Below are positions 23,864-35,087 of a stretch of DNA of 64,000 bases, piece by piece. A program made the position numbers and the translations under genes. The notes below the pieces were generated by a model. It saw only the letters and a list, made by a program, of their open reading frames with translations, was not told the DNA's origin and did no database searches. Source of the DNA: Byssochlamys sp. IMV 00236 (lineage: Eukaryota > Ascomycota > Eurotiomycetes > Eurotiales > Thermoascaceae); assembly GCA_001931875.2 (NCBI GenBank), contig MSJH02000792.1, positions 551,128 to 615,127 on the forward strand. Direction: 5' to 3'. How positions within the stretch are numbered: the first letter of the stretch is position 1; each line of letters starts with the position of its first letter.

Positions 23864-25714
23864 ATGTCGCAGGCCTACATATCTATAAGGGATCCGTTGC
23901 AGGACCATGGATTTCCATGTGGCGTGCCGCAAAAGAATCACTTGATATCTACCACTACAATAACAAAGTCCTTGGATATCCAGTCAGAGGTCCTACCTTA
24001 TGATACCAAACGCAATCTCGAAGAACGAAGTCCTGGACCAACTGAGAGGATTGCCATGATGGATGAGTCACGCCCATTGGACATATCCTACGACTTTCCC
24101 ACGCAAGCCCAGGTGGGTACGACAGATAAACTACAGTTACCGATCAAGCTTGACCAATTCGTGAAAGGAGGGGAAGGGGATCTTTCTGTCTGGTCAGATA
24201 CTTCTCCCAGTGGTTGTGAGCAGGAGGAACGGTCACCAGAGGATGGGTCACCTCACTCATCACCGCTGAAAACCGCGTCGCGTTCTATCAAAGCTCTCTT
24301 TCGTCACATAAATCATTCCGCGCCGGACGAACCGTGCAGGGAAATGAGCACAACATTGTCGCCAAAGGGTTCTGCTAGTCCGAGAAGACATCAACTGCCG
24401 TTTTCATCCCTGCGCCAGAATTCTCCATATGTTGGAGCTTTAAAGACCAGATCTCCCAGCTTAGGAGGACCAGGAAATCGACCAGGGCCACCTGACTTTT
24501 CAATTCCTGCTGACTCTGGGGTTGGCTTGAAGGCACGTCGGATGAGTGCGAACGTCCCTGACGATTTCATCGTAAACACGTGTGACCTTAGTGATGAGTT
24601 TACGACGGCCAGCAAAGTTCCAGGACGAAGAGGAAGAGAGATTGCAAAGGGCTCCACAGCTACTGTGAAGATTGTGTATAGAAAGGACTCTCCCAAGGAT
24701 ATCCAATACGCTGTCAAAGAATTTCGCAAGTGTGGCAGTCAAGAAGACCAAGTTGAATACAAGAAAAAGGTCAAGTCAGAGTTCAGCATTGCTAACAGTC
24801 TACACCACCCAAACATTGTCAAAACTGTACGTCTCTGTTCATATAGAGGCCGGTGGAACCATGTGATGGAATATTGCTCATATGGAGATCTCTTTTCCCT
24901 GGTTCAGAGGAATTATTTGCAGCGAGAAGACAATATGTGTCTGTTTAAACAACTTCTACAGGGCGTTTCTTACTTGCATCGCAACGGAATAGCCCATCGG
25001 GATATCAAGCTGGAGAATCTGCTGCTGTCAGGTGAAGGACATCTCAAGATTACAGACTTTGGAGTGTCAGAAGTTTTCAGCGGCCTCCATCCAGGTCTAA
25101 GCGCTGCCGGTGGTCAATGTGGGAAGGAGATGGGCGAAGTGCGAAGATGTCCTCCAGGAATTTGCGGAAGCTTGCCGTACATTGCTCCCGAAGTTTTGGC
25201 AAAAAAAGGTAGGCACGGGCAAAGACCGTGTCACTTTCATGGGTATAACTGAATGCTAACAACCTATACAGGAGAATATGATCCTCGACCACTTGATGTT
25301 TGGTCCTGCGCCATAGTCTGCCTTGCTCTCTGCTTCCGTGGAACTCCATGGGAGCTTGCAGATCCCAAAGATCTTAATTATGCTAAATTTCTGAGAGGTT
25401 GGGACATATTCATCGAAGCAAAACCGGACGGTATAGTCACAAATATGGAATATCCTTCCTGTGGAAGCATGTTCCACGCTCTACACAAAGAATCGCTTAG
25501 GCGTCTCCTGTTGCAGATGCTTCATCCGGATCCAGACAGGAGAATCTCAATCCACGAAGCTGTGAAGGACCGGTTTGTTAAGGGGATCGACTGCTGTTGC
25601 CCAGACTTCAATGATTTTCTCACTGTCACGCATGTCGATGCGGCAGGTAAGAATAGTTGCAGACTCGCCGGGAAGATGGTAGTACACAAAATGCATAACC
25701 ACACCCCTCCTTGA
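23864..25714 (+). CDS. HAL-family (Hal4/Hal5/Npr1-like) Ser/Thr protein kinase
   Basis: Exons 23864-25208 and 25272-25714, 595 aa. The N-terminal ~255 residues are Ser/Pro-rich and probably disordered, as in fungal HAL/NPR kinases that regulate K+ and nutrient transporters. The kinase domain (about 258-575) shows Lys in YAVKEFRKCG, catalytic HRDIKLENLLL, DFGVSE, the activation-segment end CGSLPYIAPEVL, and DVWSCAIVCLAL. HAL-specific spacing is seen in FSGLHPGLSAAGG between DFG and APE. The C-terminus ends in HKMHNHTPP. The glycine loop is degenerate (AKGSTATVKIV, one Gly only). The start is uncertain: 23864 is the first ATG, and a second ATG at 24056 is possible. Probably a divergent paralog in an accessory block. 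Confidence 0.85.
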
Positions 25715-25993
25715 GAAGGAGCCAAAGTCTGCAAACAGGGTGAGCAGGGGTGCCTGCCATATATCGTCTTGTTATAAGACATGCCGTCGCTTCCATATGT
25801 AGCTTGCATCGGTGCCTTACGCTTCGCTACTTTTCTCGCTAGTTTTGAGCCTTCATAGAAATGACCAAGGCCCTCCGAATCCTGTCTCCGCGACGCAGAG
25901 CGAAATAATAGCTTTGAATAATTTCCCATTTTTAGTAATTTACTGTTAAAATTTCTGTGTTTCACTCGCTGATTAAGATCTTAGTTATCCTCG

Positions 25994-28317
25994 TTAAACA
26001 GGAGTTGTATATGTTGCCTTTCCGGTTTCTGACCGTTCTTCTCCCCCATTTGAGTTCCTCTCCTTTAAAGATTGAATAGCCATTTCCTTCAGCTTGAACT
26101 TTTGAATCTTCCCACTGGCAGTCTTCGGAATCGCAGTCGGGCCAGGGAGGTAAAAGACATACTTCGGCACTGCGTCTACATTAGCAAGTCTCCTCTGGGG
26201 GACCTGGCTGCCGCATGAAGATATCCCATGGAGGAAAGATAGAGATGGGCATCTCGATTGACTCACCGAGGTGGTTACTGAGCCTCTCCCGTACCCATTG
26301 TTTAATCTCGTCGATAGTTATGGCTCCTTTGCCCTGGTCCTTGGGTACGACAAACGCACCGACCACTTCCCCATATCTTTCGTCTGGAACGCCCACAACA
26401 GATACATCCAAGATGCCTGGATTGGAAAGAAGGGTGTTTTCAATTTCCAATGGGTGGATATTTTCTCCGCCACGGATGATCAGATCCTTGATCCGGCCAG
26501 TTATTGTAACATACCCATCGGGAGATATTGTTGCCTCATCCCCTGTCTGTGAAATAGGTCAGCTTAATATATTAATTACCAGGCTATTTAATGAGAAGGC
26601 TCACATGCATCCAGACCTTCCCATCTTGGTCTGCAACCATCACTTCGGCGGTTCTCTCCGGGGCACCCCAGTACTCTTTCATGACAAGATAGCCGCTTAC
26701 GACTAACTCACCTTTCGTATTCACAGGCAATATCTCACTGCGATTTGCAGGGTTCACAATCTTGGCCTCTACATGTGGCATCAGCCTCCCGACGCTCGAG
26801 ATTCGCTTTTCCATTGGATCATCAGTTGCTGTCATTGCAGACACGGGACTCGTTTCAGTCATGCCGTAGCAAATTGTTAATTCCGTCAAATTCAGCGTCT
26901 TGTGGAGTTTTCTCATTAACTCAGCAGGGACGCTGCTGCCGGCAGCGATTCCTGTCCTAAGGTACTGGAATCCTTCATATGGGACCTCGCCTTTCTCCAG
27001 GAGACTGAGTTCCTCGATAAACATGGTCGGTACACCATAGAGTGCGGTGCATTTCTCTTCCTGGACAGCTTTCAAGGATGCAATGGCGTTAAATGACTCT
27101 GATGGAAATACGATGGCGGATCCGTGTGTAGCAGTCGCCATATAGCCTAATATACATCCGAAACAGTGAAAGAGCGGTGGGGGACAACAGACCACATCGT
27201 CAGGTGTCAAGCGCATCCGATCGCCTATCTGGGCGCCATTGTTCAAGATTGATCGATGGCTTAGACAAGCCGCCTTTGGCATTGATGTTGTCCCGGACGT
27301 AAACTGGATATTGACAATGTCATGTGGCGAGAGGTCTCGAGGGTCAAGTGGTCGGCCGTCCGATGCCAGCTCAGATATAATGGATGAGTATGGTGTTAAG
27401 CTTTTATAAGCAGAGAGGTCGACTCGTCCGGACGAGTTATCCACCATTATAACCTGCTTCAATGATGGTACCAAGGCGGATTCGATTTTCGGGGTCTCCA
27501 AATCGGGGAGAAGGTGTCTGAGAAGTGGGATGTTGTCACGAGGACCACGTCGGGGCAGGTTGGCTTCGGCACTGATGATCAAATGGCTCGCACTGAGGTG
27601 GCTGAGAGCGGCAGCAACTTGGCTGACGTTGAAGGACGGGTTCAAAGGGACCTGGGAATGATTTAGTCTTATGTTTTCTCAGAACAGATAGACAAGGACC
27701 CTCGAACATACCAGTATCGCTCCAAGCTTGAATAGAGCGTATGTAGCCTTTGAAACAGATGAGTTCCTGCATGGAGTTTCATAGAGGGATGGATGTCAAA
27801 TCATACAATTGCATATTCAATTGAATTCCCCAGCATCACCGCCACGCGATCGCCCTTCTGAACACCGACGGATTCAAGACCTCGCGCGAGACTGTTGCTT
27901 TTGCCATCAAGACCATCGTATGTTAAGCGTGTATTTTGATGCTTTGCTATTACGCTTTGGTGATGGGCTGGTCAGTCATATACCTGGGACGCGATTCTGG
28001 GGATGCCATAGCTTACGCTGGTCTATCTCCGTATTGATCAACAATTGAAGCGAAATGCTGTCCTACTGTCTGTTCAAATAAGGGTGGCTATAACAATCAA
28101 AATTGATGATAGTTATATGTCAGTTGACTTTTTTCTTTTGTTTCAGAATCGTCGTATCCATCGAATTACTTACTTCCGAAGGACCACGAGCATAGCTCTG
28201 TGTTAAGAGACCTCTTCTCCCCGCGTAGATGGCAAAAGACAGGCTACCTGTCCGACAGCTTTTGTGTATCCATTGCCGCGGTCCGATTCTACGCGGACGG
28301 AGATGGTATGCTCTCAT
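25994..28317 (-). CDS. ACSF2-like acyl-CoA synthetase (AMP-dependent), predicted mitochondrial
   Basis: Adenylate-forming enzyme activating a medium-chain or other carboxylic acid to its CoA thioester. Exons 28174-28317, 28017-28087, 27807-27954, 27712-27747, 26605-27651, 26267-26546, 25994-26169; 633 aa. The N-terminal ~45 residues are Arg-rich without acidic residues (MRAYHLRPRRIG...), like a mitochondrial presequence. Then come TVGQHFASIVDQYGDRPA, VAVMLGNSIEYA, YALFKLGAILVPLNPSF, the AMP loop TSGTTSMPKA, YGMTETSP, HTGDEATISPDGY, GRIKDLIIRGGENIHP and the catalytic-Lys motif KTASGKIQK. The AMP loop departs from the usual TSGTTGxPKG at two glycines. Exon 4 is 36 nt and its acceptor was chosen because only it continues IEYA-TYALF. 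It ends 279 bp from the convergent kinase gene. Confidence 0.87.
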
Positions 28318-28953
28318 CCTTTGTCACCTTTGAATTCCAGCGCCCTGAGTCCCTAAGTTTTCATTAAAAAGAGGAGTAATCAGTTAAATCTACCGAGGTA
28401 GGTGGCTAAGCTACCCCTTCACTCCCTAGTAAGTTGGTAAATAAGAGGAACAATATAAGGGCCTCCAACGAGCAGGATTGGTATTTATAGTAGTAAAAGA
28501 AGAAGAAGAAGAAAACAGAAACTAAAGAAACCCTGTCAAAGCAGCCCCTCGTACCTGGAACCCCATCACGCCCTTCGGCTTAGGTGTTCGGTTTCCCTCG
28601 GCCGTCACTACCTAGGTATGTATCTCGCCGGCAAAATCTGGGGTTTCCCCGCATGCAGAGTGGATCGCGCGGGGACCGAGGCGGCAATATATTGTCTGAG
28701 CTCAGCTCGATTGAGGTTAGTCTCTGTATTATGAATGTGGCCTTCGCGAATGTCATTCATGATCGGGCGTATTGCAGGAGGGGAGGTTTCTTTGAATGAT
28801 CTAGAGTTTTTGACTAAGCTAAGTAGTAGGGAACTGATGTCGTAGATATGACCCGTGTGAGTATATAGATCAATAATGAGGTAAACAAACGTCCCATGTG
28901 TGAGTGTATGGAAACTCCAAAGAAACTTGACCGGTCCAAAAAGCTCAAAAATA
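28318..28953. other. Intergenic between SET gene and acyl-CoA synthetase
   Basis: 636 bp with both neighbours on the minus strand. It includes an AAG microsatellite around 28498-28514 and a palindromic tacctaggta at 28609-28618. No coding signal. Confidence 0.45.
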
Positions 28954-30285
28954 TTAGGGGCTGTATATATGTGGTCCGGTAAGTGACTGGTCATTAGGTC
29001 CCGTTCGGCTATTATAACGACATGCTGCCGTTTTGCAGAGACACAAAGTATTATTGGCAGCAAAGTAGCCTTCCCCATAGTCTACAGTGATTTCTTCGAA
29101 AATAGAGATGTCTCGTATTGCCTCCACCGTCGTACAAATACGGTCACCAATCGTTCTCCTGCGAAACATTGTGGATGGATCGCATGAGTGGTTGATAAAC
29201 CGAGTCCAATTGCCGTACTGTTTTGAAGATATAATTACTTCTCGGCCCGGACAATTCACCTTTGGTTGCTGGAGCAGAGAGTAGATGGGGTCGTGCTTGT
29301 AATCCCTGGGTCGAAGCTCACCGAGGTATAAACCGAGGATATCATCGCTCTTGAAGTTTGCTAATGAGCGAACGCCGATACCCTTCTCGCCGTATTGGAC
29401 TATTTCCACTAGGTCGCCCGCGAGAGAAGGAACGGTACAATCGCATATGCTCTTTGAGCAACAGAGATCGCATTCGCCATCCGCTGGGACGCGAGTGGTA
29501 GGATCTCTTTTACCAAGTGGCCAATCACTAGAGCGGAATATATATCGGTCGATGTGCTCTTGGAGCTTATCCTCATAGGTGGGGCAAGCTACACGACCAT
29601 CTGTCATCCTGACAAGATGATGAGGATGCCCAATGGCAGTAAGATCAATGTCAGCGCGAGTGAGCGTTTCGTATATAGAGCGAGTGCGGTGATGCAGGAG
29701 CGGTCCACGCCACTCGAGACTCCTCGATCTAGCAAAGATTTCGAGACTTCGGCGATTCTGCGATATTTCTCCAAGGAGCATAATCCATTGCGTTCTGTCC
29801 ATCTCCTCGCAAGCCCGTCGAAAAGCTTCCGAGTGTGCGCATATGGCAACTAATTTCCATCCAAGTTGCGTGACGAGTGCAACGGAGCGCCGCTCTTTAG
29901 ACCGACGTATCTGAGTTTCGATTTCACAGTCTAGATCGAAGGGTTCAAATCCATGAGCAGCAGCCATTTGTCCAACAACACGGTCAATGAAGGAGGCTGC
30001 ATGGGTGCACTCTGATATATATCTGACTATCCCATGATGAGCTGCACCGGCTCCTCGTCGCGCTCTGAAGAACCTTCGTAGAATAGAAACATGGTTAATA
30101 TCGAAGTAAATGGCTGCTAGAATCTTACGTCTTCGCTGCCTCATCCTGAAAATCCGATTTTGATACAGTTCGCCGACAAAGTCGCCGCTCCCCGAGTGGT
30201 CACCATTTGTAGCGACTGTGAACCCCTGTGTAGATGCATCCTGGAAATCTTCTGTTCCAAGCACGGAGCTTTCATTTGATGACAT
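28954..30285 (-). CDS. SET-domain protein (putative lysine methyltransferase)
   Basis: A single uninterrupted frame of 443 aa in a region where neighbours have two to eight exons. The C-terminal third is a SET domain: Cys cluster CDLCCSKSICDC (about 268-280, pre-SET-like), GIGVRSLANFKSDDILGLYLGEL, the SAM/knot motif RFINHSCDPSTMF (about 362) and EEITVDYGEGYF, followed by a post-SET-like CLCKTAACRY. The N-terminal 260 residues are unassigned. The canonical NHSCxPN is NHSCDPS here, and the usual Tyr of the second motif is replaced by Val (ITVDYG). It could be an active methyltransferase with an unknown target or a diverging paralog of the expanded fungal SET group. Confidence 0.8.
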   Translation of the reverse strand: MSSNESSVLGTEDFQDASTQGFTVATNGDHSGSGDFVGELYQNRIFRMRQRRRKILAAIYFDINHVSILRRFFRARRGAGAAHHGIVRYISECTHAASFIDRVVGQMAAAHGFEPFDLDCEIETQIRRSKERRSVALVTQLGWKLVAICAHSEAFRRACEEMDRTQWIMLLGEISQNRRSLEIFARSRSLEWRGPLLHHRTRSIYETLTRADIDLTAIGHPHHLVRMTDGRVACPTYEDKLQEHIDRYIFRSSDWPLGKRDPTTRVPADGECDLCCSKSICDCTVPSLAGDLVEIVQYGEKGIGVRSLANFKSDDILGLYLGELRPRDYKHDPIYSLLQQPKVNCPGREVIISSKQYGNWTRFINHSCDPSTMFRRRTIGDRICTTVEAIRDISIFEEITVDYGEGYFAANNTLCLCKTAACRYNSRTGPNDQSLTGPHIYSP

Positions 30286-31055
30286 TGTTGAAATTGATGT
30301 GAGTAGTTATGCTAAAATGACGAGAGAACCTCACTGAGTTGTTTGCTTCAACGACGTGACTGTGCTCTCCCGCTTCTGCTGCAATAGCCCAGTGTACTTG
30401 AACCATATCTTCCTTTACCCAGGAAGTTTGCTGGATTATAGATCAGTTCGATGAGTCCCTAGACAATGAGTTCATTGTACAAAGGCTGGGTTTCTTAGAT
30501 AGATGGTGATCCTGAATCTTTGTTCCACCCCAGATGCTATCGTCTCGGACATGGTAGTCTGGTGCTATGTATAGTACAAAGCATCCAAATGGCCACAGGT
30601 TCAGTCCAATAAAGTGGTAACTCTTAGAAGTTTCTATGGATAGTATCGATATATAACTGAACAAAGGGCAGATGCATGCTGTTGTGAGATGATGCAGGCG
30701 TTTATTTAGGACAACAGCCACATTGCAGAGCTGCATGCTGATAATAGAAATATGCAAACGTTTGAACCAGAATTAGCAATGATGGAAGTGATGTTGTTTT
30801 CTCTGGAATCCTGGATGGACTTCGGGGCTTGGCAGCCGATGTCACTCTCGATGCGGCGGGGAAGCTCTGACGGAAGGCGTCAACCAACGCGAGCTTCAGG
30901 ACTCCCTTATGTCGCGTTGTGCAATACCGGGATCGCCTCCGGATAGTCGCATACTTTCAAAACACTCATATATCGCCCTTTCACTACGCTCCGCGAGCTC
31001 CTCCCTATCTTCTCGCTTTCCTGACCGGGGTCGTTGAGTGGACAAGGCTCCAAAG
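30286..31055. other. Divergent promoter region, SET gene and UBA/UIM gene
   Basis: 770 bp upstream of two divergent genes. Short frames only; no element identified. Confidence 0.45.
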
Positions 31056-33808
31056 ATGGCCGAACCTTCGGAGGAAGCTATCACGGATTTTGTCAGCTTC
31101 ACAGGCACCTCGCGCGAGCAAGCTATTAGTTACTTGAAGGTGATTGCGATATATCTTGTCTCTATTTTAGCCCATACTGACCCTATTTCCTGCACAGGCG
31201 AACGATCTCAATTCCCAAAAAGCCATCAATGCGTACTTCGAGAACCCCGCCGGCCCTCAGCCAGAGGTGAAGCTCCATGCTATACTTAGTCTTTTGGATT
31301 GCCCGAACTGATCAAGAAATGATGTTGGACCGGACTGTAGGCCACGCAGTTCTACGGTGGTCAGGATATTCCCTGTAAGTACGGACCGGGTATTTCCACT
31401 TCTCAATACCTGACATCTCTAGCTTTCAACATCGAGAATCCCGAGCCTGCTCCTAGCAGCAACTATGTAGCACCTCCGTCACGGCCTCCTTCGCGCGTCA
31501 ATATGCAGCCAACGCCTGATGTGCCTAGATACGGCGAGAAAACAGATCTATCCGCTGCGAATACAACGGGTGAGACGACCTCCCACGGATTTAACGAAGT
31601 TCTGGTGAATTGACGTCAATTGCTCAAGGAGCAGAAAATAATACGGAAGGGTTGACTCTAGCGGAGCGAGAAGAGCGCGATCTGCAACAGGCGATGGCAA
31701 TGTCTCTGGACCAAAGTTTTGGAGAACAAGAGATAGGGGTTACGAGCAGTGCTGGGCCAAATTTCGGGCCTGCAACGCGAGATCACTATGACTCGGGAGA
31801 GTGGGCTATGACTCTCTTCAACCCCAGCTCCCGTGAAGCGATCATCAGCCCAGATCCTCATGACCGCGCGCGAGTCAGCGATGAGCCTGCTTTTCTTCGC
31901 CCGTCCCAAGAAGGCCTGCATCTGGGAGGTCTCCTCACCATTCTTCATTCCATTCCGCTGGCCAGGGAAGCGCTTCTGCTCCGGGAGAAGGTCTTGCCGG
32001 ACTATGGTTATGACCCACAATGGTGGAACGGACAACCTATAAACACCCCCAAGATTGTTTCACTTGACGATGTCTATAGCGATGATGATGATTGGGATGA
32101 GATCCTGTACGAAACTCAGAGATCAATCGCCTTTCTGGATTCCACAGAACGTGCGTTTGGGAGTGTCGATGCCTTGGCAAGTTTCAGATCAATGTCGACA
32201 TACGGGCCTGACGCTGCTGTACCTAAATTTCTGGAAACGTGGTCTGCAGCAGCGGAGCGCGCATGTCCAGAGAATAAATTAGCAACGGTTTTTTCTTCCC
32301 ACGCAGTCAAGCAGTCACTTTCCGGCACAGATACGCCGATCGAGAGGAGTTTCGTTACGCTCGAATGTTTTGAAGAGCCGGAACAAGGCCAGACGCTGTA
32401 TGATGTCCTGGATCGTACAGTATGGGCCGACAGGCCGGGTGAAGAGCTTGACTACGTGTGGTTGGAACGTGTGGCTGATGTCCTCACTATCCGATTGGAG
32501 AACCCTAAGCCGTCAGCTACATCGCTTCAAGTGAAAATACCTGCTACGTTTTACCCTGATCGTTATCTTCGTGCCTGCAGAGACATTGCACGTGAATTCC
32601 GCACCAGCCGGCTTGAAGCTTACAAGGAGATTGCCAAGCTGGAGAATGTCATGGACCGATTCACTGTCTCCAGGTCACTGGCCAACAAAGGCTTTACGTC
32701 GAAAGAGATACTTGAGAAAGCAGCTGCGGCAGCAGTATTGGCTCTACCTAAAAACCTCGCCAATGGCGCCACAGGTGATTCCTTGACACCGGAAGCGGCA
32801 AACGCAGAAGGCCAGCGACTTGCTAATGAACTACGCGCTATCTCGGAAAAGATTGAGCAGAAGCTGAAAGGTAAAATCCTGAAACCAGCTAGAGGATCAT
32901 ATGGCTAACCTATCCTATGATAGAGCTCGAAGTGCGAAGACAAAATGCCTTAGAGACCCTCCGGGGTTATTCCAAAACCCTTACCGAGCCTTCTGCCTCA
33001 CCTGACGAACCACCTCATTGCGAGTACACCTTGCGAGGTGTATGCACAGAGCCGCATATAACATATATTCTCAGACGGTGTGCGGAACGCCGTTCTGAGG
33101 ATCAAATGGATATCGACAAGCCGCAGCAAGGGTGGCAGTGGTGGCGGATCAGCTTTTCTACTGACGACGCTAAGACACAACAGTCCGAATCTAGCAAGAG
33201 TAATGGCACAGGAAAGTACGTCGCACCGCCAAACACAGACGTTATTGGTTACACCGCTCGCAAGGTTCGGGAAATCGAGGTTCTCAGAGCAGCACGAGAA
33301 GAGTCGAAAAGCGTCTTGCTCGTTTATGCAAACAGTAGCGCTGTCCAATTTGGGGAGAGTCCAGCTCCAACCCCCCTTCAGGTGAGAATGAAAATTCCTA
33401 TCTTCTTCGAGACTATTTGTGACATTGTACCAGGAATTCGTCGAAAGGGACAACGAGTCCTTCGAGTTCGAGCTGAAGGAAGCGGAACGTGAATTACAAG
33501 ACGAGGGTCCAGAGGATGGGCAACAATCACCATCCCAGGAGCCAGCAGGGGAACAAACTAGGGATGGACAATCACTGTCCTCGACTCAGCCTGTTCCAGT
33601 TGACTCAGCGCCGGCCAACAGCGAGAATCTTGCTGACTACGAGGTCCCTATGTCCGACCAGGGTACAGTTCAGGGACAGGAGATGCAGGAAAAGGGAGGG
33701 GTGAGTCTATTCACCCAGTCACTATCCAGTAGTGGGCAGCAGTCCACTGACTGCGCGGAAACCAGTAAACAAAACCTCGAAACGAATGATGTAGAACAAA
33801 TGTGTTAA
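31056..33808 (+). CDS. UBA and UIM domain ubiquitin-binding protein
   Basis: Exons 31056-31139, 31198-31266, 31341-31374, 31423-31569, 31629-32870, 32924-33381, 33434-33808; 802 aa. The N-terminus (about 1-45, ITDFVSFTGTSREQAISYLKANDLNSQKAINAYF) is a UBA-like three-helix domain. A classical UIM, EERDLQQAMAMSLDQS, lies around residues 120-140. The middle has an acidic patch (YSDDDDWDEI) and the region LFNPSSREAIISP through WSAAAERACPENKL. Long helical segments (KEIAKLENVMDRF, NELRAISEKIEQKL) and an acidic Gln/Glu-rich tail follow. The UBA-UIM order recalls the N-terminus of USP25/28 and fungal Rup1, a Ubp2-Rsp5 bridging factor, but no protease Cys/His boxes are visible. Intron 3 is only 48 nt. 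Likely a ubiquitin adaptor. Confidence 0.83.
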
Positions 33809-34353
33809 CGTTGAGACGGCTAGTTAGCATAGTTCCCTGGTCGGGAATGCATAAAGTACATACCTACAACTTATACCATAGATTCAGATGCACTCCAAAC
33901 CTCTAGGCATTATTCAGGATGATATAGCAAGTGACAGAGTAGCAAACCAAGTTTGAGTAGATCAAATTCTACTATAAGCATGCGTATTGGACATGATTGG
34001 CCAGTGCCGCCAGTCGGCATCGTATGTTGAAACAGAACTGCTCTCACAATACACTAGATATACCACTAGTGATGGTAGAACCTGGACTAAGCCAGTTGAA
34101 GCAGGTCAAGGGGTAGGATGGTTGGTGGCGAGATTGGTTGATTAAGGAACTAAGATCTGCCTAACTAACTAATATGAAAACTTTTGTGGTTGTGGGTCAG
34201 GTGATTAGATCACGGGCTCCATCATGTTGAACCTCCGTTTGGTTTGTTTGCATTAACTCGACGCTCTCCGATCTACCAACGATCCGGTCGCAGAAGATGC
34301 GTATTGAATCAACCATTTCGAAAGACAAAGCGTTCTCAGTCTTTCATGAAACG
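33809..34353. other. Intergenic upstream of ro10
   Basis: About 545 bp between two plus-strand genes, holding the 3' UTR of the UBA/UIM gene and the ro10 leader. An additional in-frame ATG for ro10 lies at 34297. Nothing else seen. Confidence 0.45.
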
Positions 34354-35087
34354 ATGACGGTGGAAAGCGAATCGATCGCTGGATCGACGATTGAGCTCCT
34401 GGAAGCTCGTCTGCGCCGCCTGGAATATTTGCTTACAGGCGATGTGAACTGGACCGGAGAACCTACACCAGCCCCGAGGCCAGACGGTCTTGATGATACA
34501 GTTGCGCGTCGGTTGGCGCGTCTAGAGACCGGACTGCAAGCGCTCAGCAAAACAATCCCGGCGGTTCATGATGTTCTTCAGCTTCGTTAGTGCTTTCCAG
34601 CTGTTTTAGAAGAGGACCCAGATAACCATTGTGAGACCCGGGTTTTGCTGATTTGATTTGATTTGATTCAACTACAACAGATGACCGCCATCCGGATCTA
34701 TTCCGCTCTATCCCACAACAAGAGATCCCGACCAGCTTGACCGTGCAGAATCTCGCGTCGATCGTCTTGTCGTACGCTTCTGCTTTCCCTGAGACTGCAT
34801 CCCGCCTCACGTCCCTGAACGACCTTCCCATACCCGACGCGGAAGCGTCTGCATCCCTTGTCGAACTCCAGCCCCGTCTGGATCGCCTCGCGCAGGTGCA
34901 GGAAGAGCAAGCGAAGGAAGTATCCGAATTGAGAACGCGCAGCGCGAGGGTGCTGCAGCGGTGGTATGAGATTGGACTTGTTGGTGGCGGGGAGTGCTGG
35001 GTCGATTGGGAGGGGAGGTTGGAAGAAGTCGATCGGGAGGTGAGAAGAGAGGAGGTTGTGAGGGAGAAGAGAGCACGTGAAATCTGA
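34354..35087 (+). CDS. ro10: Nuclear distribution protein RO10 (dynactin p24 subunit)
   Basis: Smallest shoulder subunit of dynactin, needed for dynein-driven nuclear migration. Exons 34354-34585 and 34681-35087; 212 aa. The product is almost wholly helical: IELLEARLRRLEYLLTG near the N-terminus, DDTVARRLARLETGLQAL, then LQPRLDRLAQVQEEQAKEVS and the C-terminal signature VLQRWYEIGLVGGGECWVDW. I chose the ATG at 34354 because family members begin about ten residues before LEARL. The upstream in-frame ATG at 34297 would add 19 residues. The intron donor gttagt is slightly unusual. Confidence 0.85.

Noticed and set aside
29935..29955. tRNA B-box-like ggttcaaatcc
   Set aside because: Lies inside the SET coding sequence and no cloverleaf can be drawn around it.
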